NCBI GenBank assembly: GCA_036500225.1
Contig: DASYCJ010000004.1
Coordinates: 1-42,767, forward strand
DNA length: 42,767 bases
From: DASUBN01 sp036500225
Lineage (GTDB): Bacteria > Pseudomonadota > Gammaproteobacteria > Natronospirales > REEB76
Direction of reading: 5' to 3'
Both the position numbers and the translations under genes were made by a program. Below, piece by piece: positions 23,895 through 32,309 of this stretch. The notes beneath the pieces were generated by a model. That model did not search any database, had not been told where the DNA came from, and worked only from the letters and a program-made list of their open reading frames with translations. The stretch's first letter is position 1; every line of letters begins with the position of its first letter.

Positions 23895-24437
23895 ATGAAG
23901 TTCTGCAGCAACTGCGGCTCGACGCTGATCCTCAAGGTCCCACCTGGTGACCACCTGCCCCGCTTCGTCTGTGAACCCTGCAGCATCATCCACTACCAGA
24001 ATCCCAAGCTGGTAACGGGCTGCATCGCCGAATGGCAGGGCAAGCTGCTGATCTGCAAACGCGCCATCGAGCCCCGGGCCGGCTTCTGGACCCTGCCGGC
24101 GGGCTTCATGGAGAACGGCGAGACCACCGAGGCCGCTGCCGCCCGCGAGACTGCCGAGGAAGCCTTGGCGGAAGCCGTCGACCTCGTGCCCTTTGCCCTG
24201 GTGAACGTGCCCCATGTGGACCAGGTGCATCTCATGTTCCGGGCCGTGCTGAAGGATGGCCGTCATTCCCCGGGCCCCGAGAGCCTGGAGACCAAACTGG
24301 TGGATGAGGAAGACATCCCCTGGGGCGAGATCGCCTTCCCCAGCATGCGTTTCACCCTGGATCGCTATCTGGAGGACCGGCGCCTTGGGCGCTTCGGTTT
24401 CCATATCACCACCTGGGAAAGGCCCGCGAGCCGCTGA
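23895..24437 (+). CDS. NUDIX hydrolase with N-terminal zinc ribbon
   Basis: A 180-aa NUDIX pyrophosphohydrolase. Four cysteines (4, 7, 26, 29; CSNC and CEPC) form a zinc ribbon like that of the NADH-pyrophosphatase and COG1051 groups. The NUDIX box starts at Gly70 (GFMENGETTEAAAARETAEE) and keeps the catalytic RETAEE (84-89), although the usual Gly after EE is Leu. The probable substrate is a nucleoside-diphosphate derivative such as an ADP-sugar or a dinucleotide; the sequence does not tell which. The gene starts 50 bp after the right att-like repeat and lies 54 bp before fdxA. Confidence 0.88.
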   Translation: MKFCSNCGSTLILKVPPGDHLPRFVCEPCSIIHYQNPKLVTGCIAEWQGKLLICKRAIEPRAGFWTLPAGFMENGETTEAAAARETAEEALAEAVDLVPFALVNVPHVDQVHLMFRAVLKDGRHSPGPESLETKLVDEEDIPWGEIAFPSMRFTLDRYLEDRRLGRFGFHITTWERPASR

Positions 24438-24491
24438 GTCGGGCTTGTGGCAAAATCTCAGAGGTAGACTTCAAGTTCAGGAGCAGCGCAC

Positions 24492-24815
24492 ATGGCCTTC
24501 GTCGTCACCGAGAACTGCATCAAGTGCAAATACACAGACTGCGTGGAAGTCTGCCCGGTGGACTGCTTCCATGAAGGTCCGAACTTCCTGGTGATCGACC
24601 CGGAGGAGTGCATCGACTGCACCCTGTGCGAGCCGGAATGTCCCATCAATGCCATCTATTCGGAAGACGACCTGCCGGACGACCAGCAGGCCTTCAAGAA
24701 GCTCAATGCCGAATTGGCCCAGGATTGGCCGGTGATCACCCGCCAGAAGCCGGCTCCCGCCGACGCCAAGGAATGGGAAGGCAAGCCCGGCAAGAAAGAC
24801 TTGCTGGAACGCTGA
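24492..24815 (+). CDS. fdxA: 7Fe ferredoxin FdxA
   Basis: A 107-aa ferredoxin carrying one [3Fe-4S] and one [4Fe-4S] cluster for electron transfer. Cysteines 9, 12, 17, 21 and 25 and then 40, 43, 46 and 50 give the patterns CxxCxxxxCxxxCP and CxxCxxCxxxCP typical of the Azotobacter-type FdxA family. The C-terminal extension after the second cluster (LAQDWPVITRQKP) is also typical. An AGGAG site precedes the ATG. It converges on the DsbC-like gene with 7 bp between the stops. Confidence 0.95.
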   Translation: MAFVVTENCIKCKYTDCVEVCPVDCFHEGPNFLVIDPEECIDCTLCEPECPINAIYSEDDLPDDQQAFKKLNAELAQDWPVITRQKPAPADAKEWEGKPGKKDLLER

Positions 24816-24822
24816 TCGCCCC

Positions 24823-25542
24823 TCAACTACCCAACCCGGCCAGCGCCGCCGGGTCGTCCAACAACTTCACCAGATCCTCCGGCGGCAGATAGCCGTCGAT
24901 CATCTGTCCGCCTTCGGTGATGATCACCGGCGTACCATGCAGCCCGAGCTTCATGGCCAGGTCATAGCCCGCCAGCACCGCCCGCTCGTCGCAGCCGGGT
25001 GTGGCCGCCACAGTTTTGCCTTGCATCGCAGACTGATACGCGCCACGCCGGTCCTTGGCGCACCACACTGCCGCCGCCTTGTCCCAGGAGGGTGAACTCA
25101 CGCCGCTGCGTGGATAGGCGAGATAACGCAGTTCCACCCCGAGTCCCAGGAGGTGCGGCATATCCCCGGCCAATTGCCGGCAGAAACCGCAGTCGATGTC
25201 CGTCAGCACCGTCAGCACGTGGCGGGGATGGGGCGGCGCGAACACGATCATGTCCGCTTCGCCCATGGCCTTTAAGTAGGCGAGTCGCGCGGCGGCCCTA
25301 TCCTCGGCACTTAGATCCTTGCCGCTGCCGAGTTCGATCAGCTCGCCCCGTAGGGCATATTTCCCATCGGCGGTGAGATACAGCACCTGGGGTCCCAGGG
25401 TCACCCGATACAGGCCGGCGATCTGTGTGGCCGTGACTGCATCGGGGTCGACCTTGAGCTGCTTCGCGAGACGCAGGGACACCTCATCGCCGAAAGCCGG
25501 CAGAGCGAAGACCAGCAGCAACGACATGCTCAGGCGACGCAT
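24823..25542 (-). CDS. dsbC: DsbC-like periplasmic disulfide isomerase
   Basis: A 239-aa secreted thiol-disulfide isomerase. It has a signal peptide (MRRLSMSLLLVFALPAFG), an N-terminal dimerisation region (about 20-90) and a thioredoxin-fold domain with active-site CGFC (118-121; E. coli DsbC has CGYC) and the cis-proline region GTPVI. I chose ATG 25542 over a TTG at 25554 because the signal peptide fits and GGGGA lies upstream. It is separated from xerD upstream by a clear terminator. Function by family: correction of wrong disulfides in exported proteins. Confidence 0.9.
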   Translation of the reverse strand: MRRLSMSLLLVFALPAFGDEVSLRLAKQLKVDPDAVTATQIAGLYRVTLGPQVLYLTADGKYALRGELIELGSGKDLSAEDRAAARLAYLKAMGEADMIVFAPPHPRHVLTVLTDIDCGFCRQLAGDMPHLLGLGVELRYLAYPRSGVSSPSWDKAAAVWCAKDRRGAYQSAMQGKTVAATPGCDERAVLAGYDLAMKLGLHGTPVIITEGGQMIDGYLPPEDLVKLLDDPAALAGLGS

Positions 25543-25552
25543 CGGATTCCCC

Positions 25553-25584
25553 AAAGAAAAAGGGCTGCGTCTTCACGCAGCCCT
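25553..25584 (-). terminator. Rho-independent terminator after xerD
   Basis: A perfect 10-bp stem (AGGGCTGCGT/ACGCAGCCCT, loop CTTC on the plus strand) lies at 25561-25584. On the minus strand it is followed by TTTTCTTT (25553-25560). It ends xerD transcription just before the DsbC-like gene. Confidence 0.88.
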
Positions 25585-25606
25585 TCGATCTTACACCCGA
25601 GAGGAA

Positions 25607-26578
25607 TCAGCCTCTGGGATGGTGCTTGGAGTGCACGTCTTTCAGACGCTCACGCGCCACATGCGTGTAGATCTGCGTGGTGGACACATCGCTGTGGCCC
25701 AGCAGCATCTGCACCACGCGCAGGTCGGCGCCGTGGTTCAGCAGGTGGGTGGCGAAAGCATGGCGCAGGGTATGCGGCGACAGCGAAGCGGAGATGTTGG
25801 CGATCTCGGCATAGCGCTTGATGATGTGCCAGAAGGCTTGGCGCGTCATGTAGTCGCTGCGGCGGGTCGGGAATAGGTAGTCCGACTGGCGGCCGCCCAG
25901 GATGTCCAAGCGTGCGTCGGTCAGGAACTTCTCGATCCACTTGGTAGCTTCTTCGCCCACCGGCACCAGGCGCTCGCGGTTGCCCTTGCCGACCACGCGC
26001 ACCACGCCCTGCTTCAGGTTCATCTGCGACATGCGCACGCTGACGAGTTCGGAGACGCGCAGGCCAGTGGCATACAGGAGTTCAAGCATGGCGCGATCGC
26101 GGATGCCGAGCGGTTCCGCTACGTCGGGAGCACGCAGCAGGGATTCCACTTCGCCTTCGCTCAGGGACTTCGGCAGCGGCCGGCCGAGCTTGGGCATGTC
26201 GATACGGGTGGTCGGATCCTCGGCCAGCTTGCCTTCACGGAGCATGTGCCGATAGAAGCGGCGGATGCTGGAGAGCTGACGCGCAGTGGAGCGCGGACGC
26301 GCGCCCTGCTGTACACGCCAGGCCAGGAACGCCAAGAGGTGTTCGCGCTGCGCATCCATCAGCTCCACGCCCTGGCCTTCCAGCCAGCGGGTGAGACCCG
26401 ACAGATCCGCGCGATATGCAGCGAGCGTGTTCTCGGAGAGACCGCGTTCGCTCCACATGGAGTCCAGAAAACGTTCGACGTCCGGTTGCGCATGACCGGG
26501 TTCGACGCTGGGGGCCGACAACGGCAGCGGATTGGAGCCCGGGACCGGTGTAGTGTTGATCAGCTGTTTTTCGCTCAT
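25607..26578 (-). CDS. xerD: Tyrosine recombinase XerD
   Basis: XerD (323 aa from the preferred start) resolves chromosome dimers at dif together with XerC. All catalytic residues are present: Arg174 (GLRVSEL), Lys198 (GKGNRER), His269/Arg272 (HTLRHAF), His295 (LGHSD) and Tyr304 (TQIYTHV). The ATG at 26578 has AAAGGGA before it; an ATG at 26593 lacks a ribosome site. Compared with E. coli XerD (298 aa) there is a Pro-rich N-terminal extension of ~30 residues. The domain pattern and the downstream conserved end fit XerD rather than an island integrase, although XerC cannot be wholly excluded. Confidence 0.88.
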   Translation of the reverse strand: MSEKQLINTTPVPGSNPLPLSAPSVEPGHAQPDVERFLDSMWSERGLSENTLAAYRADLSGLTRWLEGQGVELMDAQREHLLAFLAWRVQQGARPRSTARQLSSIRRFYRHMLREGKLAEDPTTRIDMPKLGRPLPKSLSEGEVESLLRAPDVAEPLGIRDRAMLELLYATGLRVSELVSVRMSQMNLKQGVVRVVGKGNRERLVPVGEEATKWIEKFLTDARLDILGGRQSDYLFPTRRSDYMTRQAFWHIIKRYAEIANISASLSPHTLRHAFATHLLNHGADLRVVQMLLGHSDVSTTQIYTHVARERLKDVHSKHHPRG

Positions 26579-26685
26579 GGCATTCCCTTTCATAATTTCG
26601 TGTACTGACTAAGGACCCGTCTTCCTTTCCGGGTTGGCAAAGTCTCGGCGCTTTTACTTGGTAACACCGTGATACGGTTCACATT

Positions 26686-26714
26686 TATATGTCAAATATA
26701 CACCATTTTGACAA
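26686..26714 (-). promoter_or_regulatory. Candidate xerD promoter
   Basis: On the minus strand TTGTCA (26709-26714) and CATATA (26686-26691) are separated by 17 bases, about 110 bases upstream of the xerD start. The hexamers are imperfect and the region is A/T-rich, so other placements are possible. Confidence 0.3.
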
Positions 26715-26739
26715 TATGTAGGTGAACACCTGAGGCCGC

Positions 26740-27540
26740 TTGCCCTCTGGGCCTCGTAGACCTGATACTGCCCGCCCGAAGGCATATAGCGCTATAAAGT
26801 TACCTAACCCATTGAATATATTAGCTTCTATCCGGGGCTGGCTGGCGGTACTGCTGGTCGCCATACCCGCCATGTTCCTGGTCATCGTGCTGCCCGGGCG
26901 CACCAATCGTCGCCGCCTGGCCCGCTCTGCAGCCCGGGGCGTATTCCATATGGCGGGCATCGGCCTCAAGGTCCAGGGCCTGGATAACCTGCCTGCGGCC
27001 TGCATCGTGGCCGCCAACCACGCCAGTTACCTGGACGGCATCATCCTCACCGCCGCCCTGCCCCCCCGTTTCGGCTTCGTCATCAAGCGCGAGATCACCA
27101 AGGTGCCGATGGTGGGCTGGATGTTGGAGCGCTTAGGGTCGGAGTTCGTGGAACGCTTCGACAAGGATGCGGCCCGCAACGACGCTTCCCGCATCATCAA
27201 GCGTGCCAACGAGGGCACCTGTCTCGGTGTGTTCCCGGAAGGCACCTTCGTCGCCGAATCAGGACTGCGCGCATTCCATCTAGGTGGTTTCATGGCCGCC
27301 ACCCGCGGCGGCCTGCCGGTGGTGCCCATCGCCATCCGCGGTGCGCGTCGGATACTGCCGGCCCATGTCTGGGCGCCGCGTCGTGGCGATCTCGAAGTGC
27401 AGGTGTTGCCGGCCATCGCGCCAGAAGCGCGCAACGGCGATGCGGCGCGCAAGCTCAGGGACGATGTGCGTGCAGCGGTGCTGGCCTATTGCGGCGAACC
27501 GGACCACGCCGGTGCCAGTCTGGGATCGAAGGACCCTTAG
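26740..27540 (+). CDS. PlsC-type 1-acylglycerol-3-phosphate acyltransferase
   Basis: A membrane acyltransferase of the PlsC/lysophosphatidic acid type, which adds the second acyl chain in phospholipid synthesis. One N-terminal membrane helix (about 34-51), the catalytic NHASYLD (His94, Asp99) and the phosphate-binding FPEGTF (165-170) are intact. The open frame begins with a TTG at 26740 preceded by TGAGG. No ATG is available before the membrane helix, so the exact start is uncertain. The stop overlaps the stop of the convergent TPR gene (shared TTAG). Confidence 0.85.
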   Translation: MPSGPRRPDTARPKAYSAIKLPNPLNILASIRGWLAVLLVAIPAMFLVIVLPGRTNRRRLARSAARGVFHMAGIGLKVQGLDNLPAACIVAANHASYLDGIILTAALPPRFGFVIKREITKVPMVGWMLERLGSEFVERFDKDAARNDASRIIKRANEGTCLGVFPEGTFVAESGLRAFHLGGFMAATRGGLPVVPIAIRGARRILPAHVWAPRRGDLEVQVLPAIAPEARNGDAARKLRDDVRAAVLAYCGEPDHAGASLGSKDP

Positions 27541-28757
27541 CCTGAGTTACGCACGCTGAGATAGTGCAGCCAGGCGTCCGCCTGGGTGCGGGCATCGTCG
27601 TACTTCGCCGCCTCACGCAGGGATGCCGTACCTTCGTCGTACTGGCGGTTCTGCACCTGGGCGATGCCCTGCAGCAGCCAGGCGCGACCGGGGCGCTTCA
27701 GGCTGCCCTTGGCGATGGCTTTCTTCGCCGTGTCGATGGCTGAGAACCATTCGTGGCGCTGGGTGTAGATCTGCGCCTCAGCCACCAGTGCATCGCCGCT
27801 CTTGGATTGCTTCTCCGCTTCGCCGAGCGCCGCCACGGCGCGGTCGAGATCACCCGCGTCCTGCCAGGCACTCGCCAGCAGCGTGTAGTTGGCTTCGCTC
27901 GCTGGCACCGCACCGGATTGCAGACCTTCCTGCAGCACCTGCGCCGCCTGATAAGGCACGTTGTTCTGCATGTAGAGCGAAGCCAGGTTCAGGTAGTCCT
28001 GACTCTGGCGGATCAGGCCCTGCCGGTACATCAAGGCATAGACCGCCAGCGCCTTGGATGCATCGCCGGCCTGGGCATAGGCCTCGCCGAGCTGCGGCCA
28101 GTACTGGGTCTGATCCGGATAATGGGAGAGCACGGTCTCGAGTTGTTCCGCGGCACCCGCGTAGTCGTGATCCTGATAGAGACAAGCGATCAGCAACTGG
28201 TACCACTCCACCGGCGAATCCGCGGCGGTGTCGATGGCGCGCTTGGCTTCCGGCACCGCCTGGTGACACTGGCCGGACTGGGCATAACCCTGGGCCAGGG
28301 CCATCAACACGTCCGGCGACGGATTCTCCTGTCCCTGCAGGGAATTGCGCAGCATGTCGAGACCGGGCTGGGACTGGCCGTTGGCCACCAGCAGTTTACC
28401 CAGGGTCAACTGGGCTTCGCGTTGCTCGGCGCCCGGCAGGATGCCCTGCTGCACCGCCGGCTGCAGCGCCGCGAGGGCATTGGCATAGTCGCCGCGCGCC
28501 ACGTACAGGTCTGCCGTGAGTTCACGCACCACCGCCGCTTCATAGGGGCTGGTGGTGACGCTTTGCAGATAGCTCAGCTGGTTGGCGGCATCCGCATATT
28601 GTCCGGAGCGTATCTGGTTCTGCACAGCGCGCATCTTGCGGAACAAGGCGCTGGAGATGGTGCCCTGGCTGAGGATGGTGTCGGCCGTGGCGACGCCGAG
28701 CACGCCGACTCCGAGCGTGAACCCCAGGACCATGGACGCTAGGCGCAAGCGCGTCAT
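27537..28757 (-). CDS. TPR-repeat periplasmic protein of the TonB operon
   Basis: A 406-aa exported protein with a signal peptide (MTRLRLASMVLGFTLGVGVL) followed by about nine degenerate tetratricopeptide helices, for example YANALAALQPAV, YAQAGDASKALAVYALMY and DLDRAVAALGEAEKQS. The ATG overlaps the tonB stop (ATGA, 28754-28757) after GGAGGTGGCGG, so translation is coupled. TPR proteins close TonB2-type operons in Vibrio and Shewanella, where they help TonB-dependent uptake. A similar role is inferred here from position. Confidence 0.88.
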   Translation of the reverse strand: MTRLRLASMVLGFTLGVGVLGVATADTILSQGTISSALFRKMRAVQNQIRSGQYADAANQLSYLQSVTTSPYEAAVVRELTADLYVARGDYANALAALQPAVQQGILPGAEQREAQLTLGKLLVANGQSQPGLDMLRNSLQGQENPSPDVLMALAQGYAQSGQCHQAVPEAKRAIDTAADSPVEWYQLLIACLYQDHDYAGAAEQLETVLSHYPDQTQYWPQLGEAYAQAGDASKALAVYALMYRQGLIRQSQDYLNLASLYMQNNVPYQAAQVLQEGLQSGAVPASEANYTLLASAWQDAGDLDRAVAALGEAEKQSKSGDALVAEAQIYTQRHEWFSAIDTAKKAIAKGSLKRPGRAWLLQGIAQVQNRQYDEGTASLREAAKYDDARTQADAWLHYLSVRNSG

Positions 28758-29422
28758 CCGCCACCTCCGCGGTTGAACTCCACCACCACCTGGGTATCGC
28801 GGGGTGCCGCGATGGGCTTGAACTTCCACTTCGCCACCGCGCGCAGGGCCGCGTCATCGAACACGCCGCGGCGTGGCTTGGCATCGATCACCGTCGGGTT
28901 GGATACGCTGCCGTCAGTCTCCACCGTGAACTTCACGGTCACGGAGCCGGCGCTGATGTCCGCGCGGATGGCCTGGGGCGGGAACTTGGGTTCCACCCGG
29001 TCCACCAGCACGATATCGCCCACGGCCAGCACCGGCTCAGCGGCGCTCGCTGTGCCTGAGGCGGGCGCAGTGTTGGTGGTCTCAGGTTCGCTCTCCGCCA
29101 CGCTCTGGGTGGCGCCGGTGGCGAACTGCGGTTTATAGGATGGCAGGCCCATGTTGGGCAGCGGCATGTCCGGAGGCGCGACCCGTGCCAGAGCGGAATC
29201 TTCCGGCAGGCCAGGTGCACGGTTGGCGCCGGGCTTGGGCGGCAAGGCGCCAATCTGCAGCGGTACCTGGGCGACGGTATTCAGGTTCACCACGTTGGCG
29301 GCGTCGCTGTTGCCGCCCGCGTTCAACTGGAACTGACGGCCCACCACCAGGCTCTGCATGGTGACGAGCACCGCCAGCACCATCAAGAGGCCAAGAGCGA
29401 GGGAACCGACGTAACGGATCAT
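28754..29422 (-). CDS. tonB: TonB energy transducer
   Basis: A TonB-family protein (222 aa): a single N-terminal membrane helix (about 5-26), a Pro/Ala-rich periplasmic linker, and a C-terminal TonB box-binding domain beginning near VEPKFPPQAIRADISAGSV and ending WKFKPIAAPRDTQVVVEF. The ATG at 29422 follows the short ExbB stop by 4 bp; a longer frame to 29479 would lie inside that gene. It transmits proton-motive energy to outer-membrane receptors. No ExbD partner lies in the operon. Confidence 0.88.
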   Translation of the reverse strand: MIRYVGSLALGLLMVLAVLVTMQSLVVGRQFQLNAGGNSDAANVVNLNTVAQVPLQIGALPPKPGANRAPGLPEDSALARVAPPDMPLPNMGLPSYKPQFATGATQSVAESEPETTNTAPASGTASAAEPVLAVGDIVLVDRVEPKFPPQAIRADISAGSVTVKFTVETDGSVSNPTVIDAKPRRGVFDDAALRAVAKWKFKPIAAPRDTQVVVEFNRGGGG

Positions 29423-29426
29423 GGCA

Positions 29427-29951
29427 TCACCCGCCGCGCCGCAGTTTATCGGCCAGGAGACGCGTCTCCCGGTCGGCACGGTCGCGCAAGGCGCGGGTGA
29501 AGAACAATGCCACCAGCACCAGGGCGCCGGCCGCGAGGATGGGCACCGCGGCGGAGACGATGCCGCCGGCGATGCGCTGTTGGCCCGCGGCTCCGCCCAG
29601 GGATTCCGCTGCCAGCACCTTCATCACGCCGCCCACCGAGCCGAACACGCCCAAGAGGAACATCACGCCCACCAAGGACTGGATGAAGTCCACGGACCGG
29701 TGGGTCTCGGCGAACACGTTGGCCACGATCTGTTTGCGCGCGCGGCGTATGGTCCGAAGCTCCGCCTTCTCATAGCGCTTCCAACGGCGCAGCGCGATCT
29801 CCTGGACCGCCGGGTAGACGAACAGGAAATACCAATAGCGCTCCGCGATCAGCGACCACAATGCTACTGCCAGGAGCAGCAATAGCCACAGCACGCCGCC
29901 GGCCGCGAACAGGCCGGTGAAGCCGTTGAAGATGTCCTGCAGAGCCTGCAT
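29427..29951 (-). CDS. exbB: MotA/TolQ/ExbB proton-channel protein, short form
   Basis: A 174-aa ExbB-type channel subunit with three membrane segments: one near 13-35, one near 90-112 (IQSLVGVMFLLGVFGSVGGVM) and one near 130-155. The ATG at 29951 shares its A with the stop of the preceding gene (TGATG), so the two are coupled. In TonB2-type systems the short ExbB pairs with ExbD; here the next gene is tonB itself. It provides the proton channel that drives TonB. Confidence 0.87.
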   Translation of the reverse strand: MQALQDIFNGFTGLFAAGGVLWLLLLLAVALWSLIAERYWYFLFVYPAVQEIALRRWKRYEKAELRTIRRARKQIVANVFAETHRSVDFIQSLVGVMFLLGVFGSVGGVMKVLAAESLGGAAGQQRIAGGIVSAAVPILAAGALVLVALFFTRALRDRADRETRLLADKLRRGG

Positions 29952-31327
29952 CAACGCGCCTTGACAGCCGCCAGTTTCTCGGCGCGGGCCGCCAGGATCG
30001 CCGCACTCTGTTCTTCCAGGAGATGCATCAGCTGGCCGCTGCGCGCGGTCAGGATGCCGTGGAAGAACAGCAAGATCACGGCCACCAGGAGACCGAGCCA
30101 GGTCGGCACCAGCGCCGAACCGATGCCGGTCGCCACCTGGGTGCCGCCGGCACCGAACAGGTTCATGGTCTGGAAGGTGTTCATCACGCCGGCCACGGTG
30201 CCCAAGATGCCGAGCAGCACCGCCACCAGCGCCAGGATGCGCAACAGGCCCAAGCGCGCCTCGATCACCGGCCGCTCACGCAGCAGGGTCTCGTCCAGGC
30301 GCAGGCCGAGGGTATCGGCGTCGTCGGCCTTGCTCTCGTTGAACACCGAGAGGATGCGGCCCAAGGGGTTGCCGAGGTCGGCCTTGCTCGAGCCCATCTG
30401 GGTCTTGATCTTGCCGCCCACCAGTACTAGGTACGCCCCGCGCTCCAGGATGATGAGCAGGCCGACCAGACCCAACACGATGATGATCCAGCCGGTGGTG
30501 TGACCCTGGGCTACCCGCTCCATGAAGGAAGGCTGGTTGGCCAGGCTGCGCAAGAGGTCGCCGCCGGAGGGGTCCACCGCCATGGCCTGCACACCACTGG
30601 ACGCGGAGGAGAGGCTGCCAGCGAGATTGCGCCAATGGCTGTCGGGCTGACGATCCGGCTGCACCAGGGCGCCGGTCTCAGGCACGTAACGCAGGAAGTT
30701 GTTGCCGTTCACCGCGGTGAACACGCCCACCCGCACCACACTCGCCTGTTCCTGCGAGCCGTCTTCGTGGCTGACGGTGGCGCCGAACTTGGCTACCTGG
30801 CCTTCCGCGGTCAGTTCCTGCTGCATCAGGAACCAGAGTTTGTGCAGGTCATCCGGCGTCGGCAGGTCGGAGCTCTCGGCGAGTTTCGCCAGGAACACGC
30901 CGCGGCCCGGATACTGGGTCGAGACCAGCGAGGAATCGAGGGTGGTCTTCAGGTTGGCCGCAGCCTGACGCACCTGATCGAACACTTGGCTGTAGTCGCC
31001 TTCGCGGGTGCGGATCTGGTTGTTCAGGTCGTCCAGGGCTTTCTTGTTGGCTTCGAACTTGGCTTCCAGCTGCTGCTCGTTGGAGGCTTCCTGGTTCAGC
31101 GCCTGTTTGGCGGACGTCAGGATCTGCGCCTGCTGGTCTGCCGCCTGGCGGAACTGGGCTTCGCGCTGCTGATTCTGCCCGGCGTTCTGCTGGGAAGCGG
31201 CCTTCACCTGGTCCAGCAACTGGTCGAGGCTGGTGGCCTGGGGCGCCGCATAAGCTGACCCGGTCAGAGTCAGGGCCGCGACGAAGGCTGCGATCTTCAT
31301 GGTCTTCATGTGGTTAGAGATGTTCAT
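29951..31327 (-). CDS. TtpC-like large ExbB with periplasmic domain
   Basis: A 458-aa protein combining a signal peptide (MKTMKIAAFVAALTLTGSAYA), a long Gln/Ala-rich coiled periplasmic region (about 30-150), a central domain, and a C-terminal MotA/TolQ/ExbB part with three membrane segments (from GWIIIVLGLVGLLIILERG, then LLRILALVAVLLGILGTVAG, then LVPTWLGLLVAVILLFFHG). This matches TtpC, the extra ExbB-like subunit of TonB2 systems. The ATG at 31327 overlaps the DUF3450 stop as ATGA after GGAGGTG, indicating coupling. Confidence 0.9.
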   Translation of the reverse strand: MNISNHMKTMKIAAFVAALTLTGSAYAAPQATSLDQLLDQVKAASQQNAGQNQQREAQFRQAADQQAQILTSAKQALNQEASNEQQLEAKFEANKKALDDLNNQIRTREGDYSQVFDQVRQAAANLKTTLDSSLVSTQYPGRGVFLAKLAESSDLPTPDDLHKLWFLMQQELTAEGQVAKFGATVSHEDGSQEQASVVRVGVFTAVNGNNFLRYVPETGALVQPDRQPDSHWRNLAGSLSSASSGVQAMAVDPSGGDLLRSLANQPSFMERVAQGHTTGWIIIVLGLVGLLIILERGAYLVLVGGKIKTQMGSSKADLGNPLGRILSVFNESKADDADTLGLRLDETLLRERPVIEARLGLLRILALVAVLLGILGTVAGVMNTFQTMNLFGAGGTQVATGIGSALVPTWLGLLVAVILLFFHGILTARSGQLMHLLEEQSAAILAARAEKLAAVKAR

Positions 31328-32100
31328 TTCGACACCTCCGGAGCCTGTACAGGCAGTTCCATGAGATCCGGCGCCGCCTCCTTGTTGGCCACCGCGATGG
31401 CGTTGGCTACCGCGCTCTTGTAGTCGTTCGCTACCTGCCACTTATGGGCCTCTTTGTCCCAGTAGCCGGTCTCGCTCTTGTCCAGGGTCTGGTAGGCCAG
31501 CAACAAGTGACCCACGCGCAGGAAGTTCACCGTCAGGGTCTTGCCGCTCTCCACCACTTCGCCGCGGAAAGCTTCCACGGTACGGCCGGCGGCGATCTCG
31601 TCGTTGTAAGCCTGCACCAGGCGCTGGAACTTGTCGGTCACCGGCACCGTGGCGCTGCTGATGGCGGCGCGGATCTGCTGCACGCGCGCCAAGCGCTCTT
31701 CCTGTCTATACGGCAGGTCGAGCTTGATGAACTGGGTGAGGCTGTCGGTCATCTGCAACAGCAGCGGCAGCACGCTGTCGCGGGTACCGCCCACCAGCGA
31801 GACCTGCTGGTTGAGAGAGGTGATCTGGTCCTGCTGGGCCTGCACGATCTGCTGCAGCTGGTCGTCATAGGCGCGCAGCTCATCGGTCTGCTGCGTGACG
31901 CTGAGGTAGCTATTCAGCATGTCCTGGGTGCTGCCCGAGACCGCGTCGATCTTCTTCTGCGAAGCCGCCGCGTTCTTGTCGAGCTGCTCTTGGTTGGTCA
32001 CTGCGGTCTGCACCTTGCTGGGTGCGGGTGCCGCGCCCAGGCCCAGCGTGACTGCCGCCAGTGCCAAGGCCACTACCGCGGAGATGCGTGTTCTTTTCAT
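31324..32100 (-). CDS. DUF3450 periplasmic coiled-coil protein of the TonB operon
   Basis: A 258-aa exported protein with a signal peptide (MKRTRISAVVALALAAVTLG) and a long helical, Gln-rich coiled-coil region (residues ~35-110). The block YWDKEAHKWQVANDY near the C-terminus is typical of DUF3450, which is regularly encoded before TtpC/ExbB genes. It is the first gene of the five-gene operon (DUF3450, TtpC, ExbB, TonB, TPR). Its molecular role is unknown; a structural part of the energised TonB complex is inferred. Confidence 0.85.
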   Translation of the reverse strand: MKRTRISAVVALALAAVTLGLGAAPAPSKVQTAVTNQEQLDKNAAASQKKIDAVSGSTQDMLNSYLSVTQQTDELRAYDDQLQQIVQAQQDQITSLNQQVSLVGGTRDSVLPLLLQMTDSLTQFIKLDLPYRQEERLARVQQIRAAISSATVPVTDKFQRLVQAYNDEIAAGRTVEAFRGEVVESGKTLTVNFLRVGHLLLAYQTLDKSETGYWDKEAHKWQVANDYKSAVANAIAVANKEAAPDLMELPVQAPEVSK

Positions 32101-32217
32101 GGCAGGACCCCTAGACTCGATATTTAATTAAGGGATTCAATGGGTTCCGGGTAAAGCTTGAGCACCCGGCTGAGACCCAGAATTTAGCAGACCTGACATA
32201 AGGTTGAAACCTCGGCG

Positions 32218-32233
32218 TACTAAGTACTTAGTA
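32218..32233. promoter_or_regulatory. 16-bp perfect palindrome, operator-like
   Basis: TACTAAGTACTTAGTA is perfectly self-complementary and lies between the divergent TonB operon and the lipoprotein hydrolase gene. A shorter AGGTT-GA-AACCT symmetry sits next to it (32201-32212). The size and symmetry suit a TetR- or MarR-type operator controlling one or both genes. No regulator gene is adjacent. Confidence 0.5.
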
Positions 32234-32272
32234 AGCAATGCGACGTTTCCGGAGCTAAGTGCCCGCCCCGCC

Positions 32273-32278
32273 TATAAT
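32273..32278 (+). promoter_or_regulatory. -10 element for the lipoprotein hydrolase
   Basis: A consensus TATAAT lies 32 bases before the hydrolase ATG, with a weak -35 near 32250. The 16-bp palindrome ends 40 bp upstream, close enough for a bound repressor to interfere. Confidence 0.45.
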
Positions 32279-32309
32279 TTAATGCCCTTTCCGCTCATAC
32301 CGAGATTCC

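Noticed and set aside
23611..23898. 95-codon plus-strand frame spanning the tRNA pseudogene and hairpins
   Set aside because: It is a by-product of tRNA-derived and palindromic DNA; the translation is not protein-like.
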